From contig CABSIM010000035.1 of the NCBI GenBank assembly GCA_902477765.1, positions 1 to 30,680 on the forward strand: a stretch of 30,680 nucleotides of DNA. Direction: 5' to 3'. The stretch is from an uncultured Clostridiaceae bacterium. GTDB taxonomy: Bacteria; Bacillota; Clostridia; Lachnospirales; Lachnospiraceae. Both the position numbers and the translations under genes were made by a program. Below the pieces are notes generated by a model. The model had not been told where the DNA came from and searched no databases. It was given only the letters and a program-made list of their open reading frames with translations. This document shows, in pieces, positions 30,627-30,680 of the stretch; positions within the stretch are counted from its first letter, which is position 1, and every line of letters starts with the position of its first letter.

Positions 30627-30680
30627 CGAGGCGTGGCTCAGTTTGGTAGAGCGCTGCGTTCGGGACGCAGAGGTCGCAGG
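30627..30680 (+). tRNA. tRNA-Pro (anticodon CGG), 5' part, cut by window end
   Basis: The acceptor strand CGAGGCG, a D-arm gctc/gagc, and an anticodon stem ctgcg/cgcag around the loop TTCGGGA are all present. The anticodon is CGG (30661-30663), reading CCG, with G37 as expected for tRNA-Pro. The T-arm and 3' acceptor strand lie outside the window. Confidence 0.92.

Overview
The window looks like chromosomal DNA of a strictly anaerobic clostridium, most likely a gut Lachnospiraceae. The base composition is moderate (close to 50% GC by eye). The gene set is also typical of that group: an oxygen-sensitive class III ribonucleotide reductase, a two-subunit Nfn-type electron-bifurcating transhydrogenase, clostridial AddAB instead of RecBCD, paired MATE exporters, and the NifU-like/GGGtGRT gene pair common in gut clostridia. 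No database search was possible, so the taxonomy is inference from gene content and style.

Layout. (1) 1-5157: an XRE-type regulator on the minus strand diverges from a PatB/MalY C-S lyase. A strong terminator follows, then a plus-strand run of dUTPase, a TPR lipoprotein and HflX GTPase. (2) 5158-8850: a promoter with a probable tandem NrdR operator drives nrdD, whose C-terminus carries a thioredoxin/glutaredoxin-like domain. A terminator and a YitT-family membrane protein come next. (3) 8888-10419, minus strand: an orphan amino-acid-binding lipoprotein with a textbook promoter, and a membrane-anchored FMN_bind-like protein. (4) 10528-17746: addB-addA, translationally overlapping, convergent with a LysR regulator that diverges from a glutaminase gene across a clear dyad operator. 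(5) 19923-22181: a divergent ThyX-like protein on the minus strand, then an MBL-fold hydrolase and DHFR, coupled on the plus strand. (6) 22273-27492: nfnA-nfnB and two tandem MATE exporters. (7) 27614-29473: the NifU-like plus GGGtGRT pair. (8) 29474-30680: a small genomic scar (24-bp tandem repeats, terminator, degenerate tyrosine-integrase remnant), a GNAT acetyltransferase and the 5' part of a tRNA-Pro(CGG).

How the genes work together. Several genes touch dNTP and thymidylate metabolism (dUTPase, NrdD, DHFR, the ThyX-like protein) and DNA repair (AddAB). Nfn balances NADH, NADPH and ferredoxin. The SBP and glutaminase point to amino-acid use. The best candidates for undescribed biology are the NifU-like/GGGtGRT pair, whose arginine codon choice suggests high expression, and the ThyX-fold protein that has lost the canonical RHR signature. 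The thiol-type NrdD with its own fused redox domain is the third. I found no CRISPR array, intact mobile element or rRNA.
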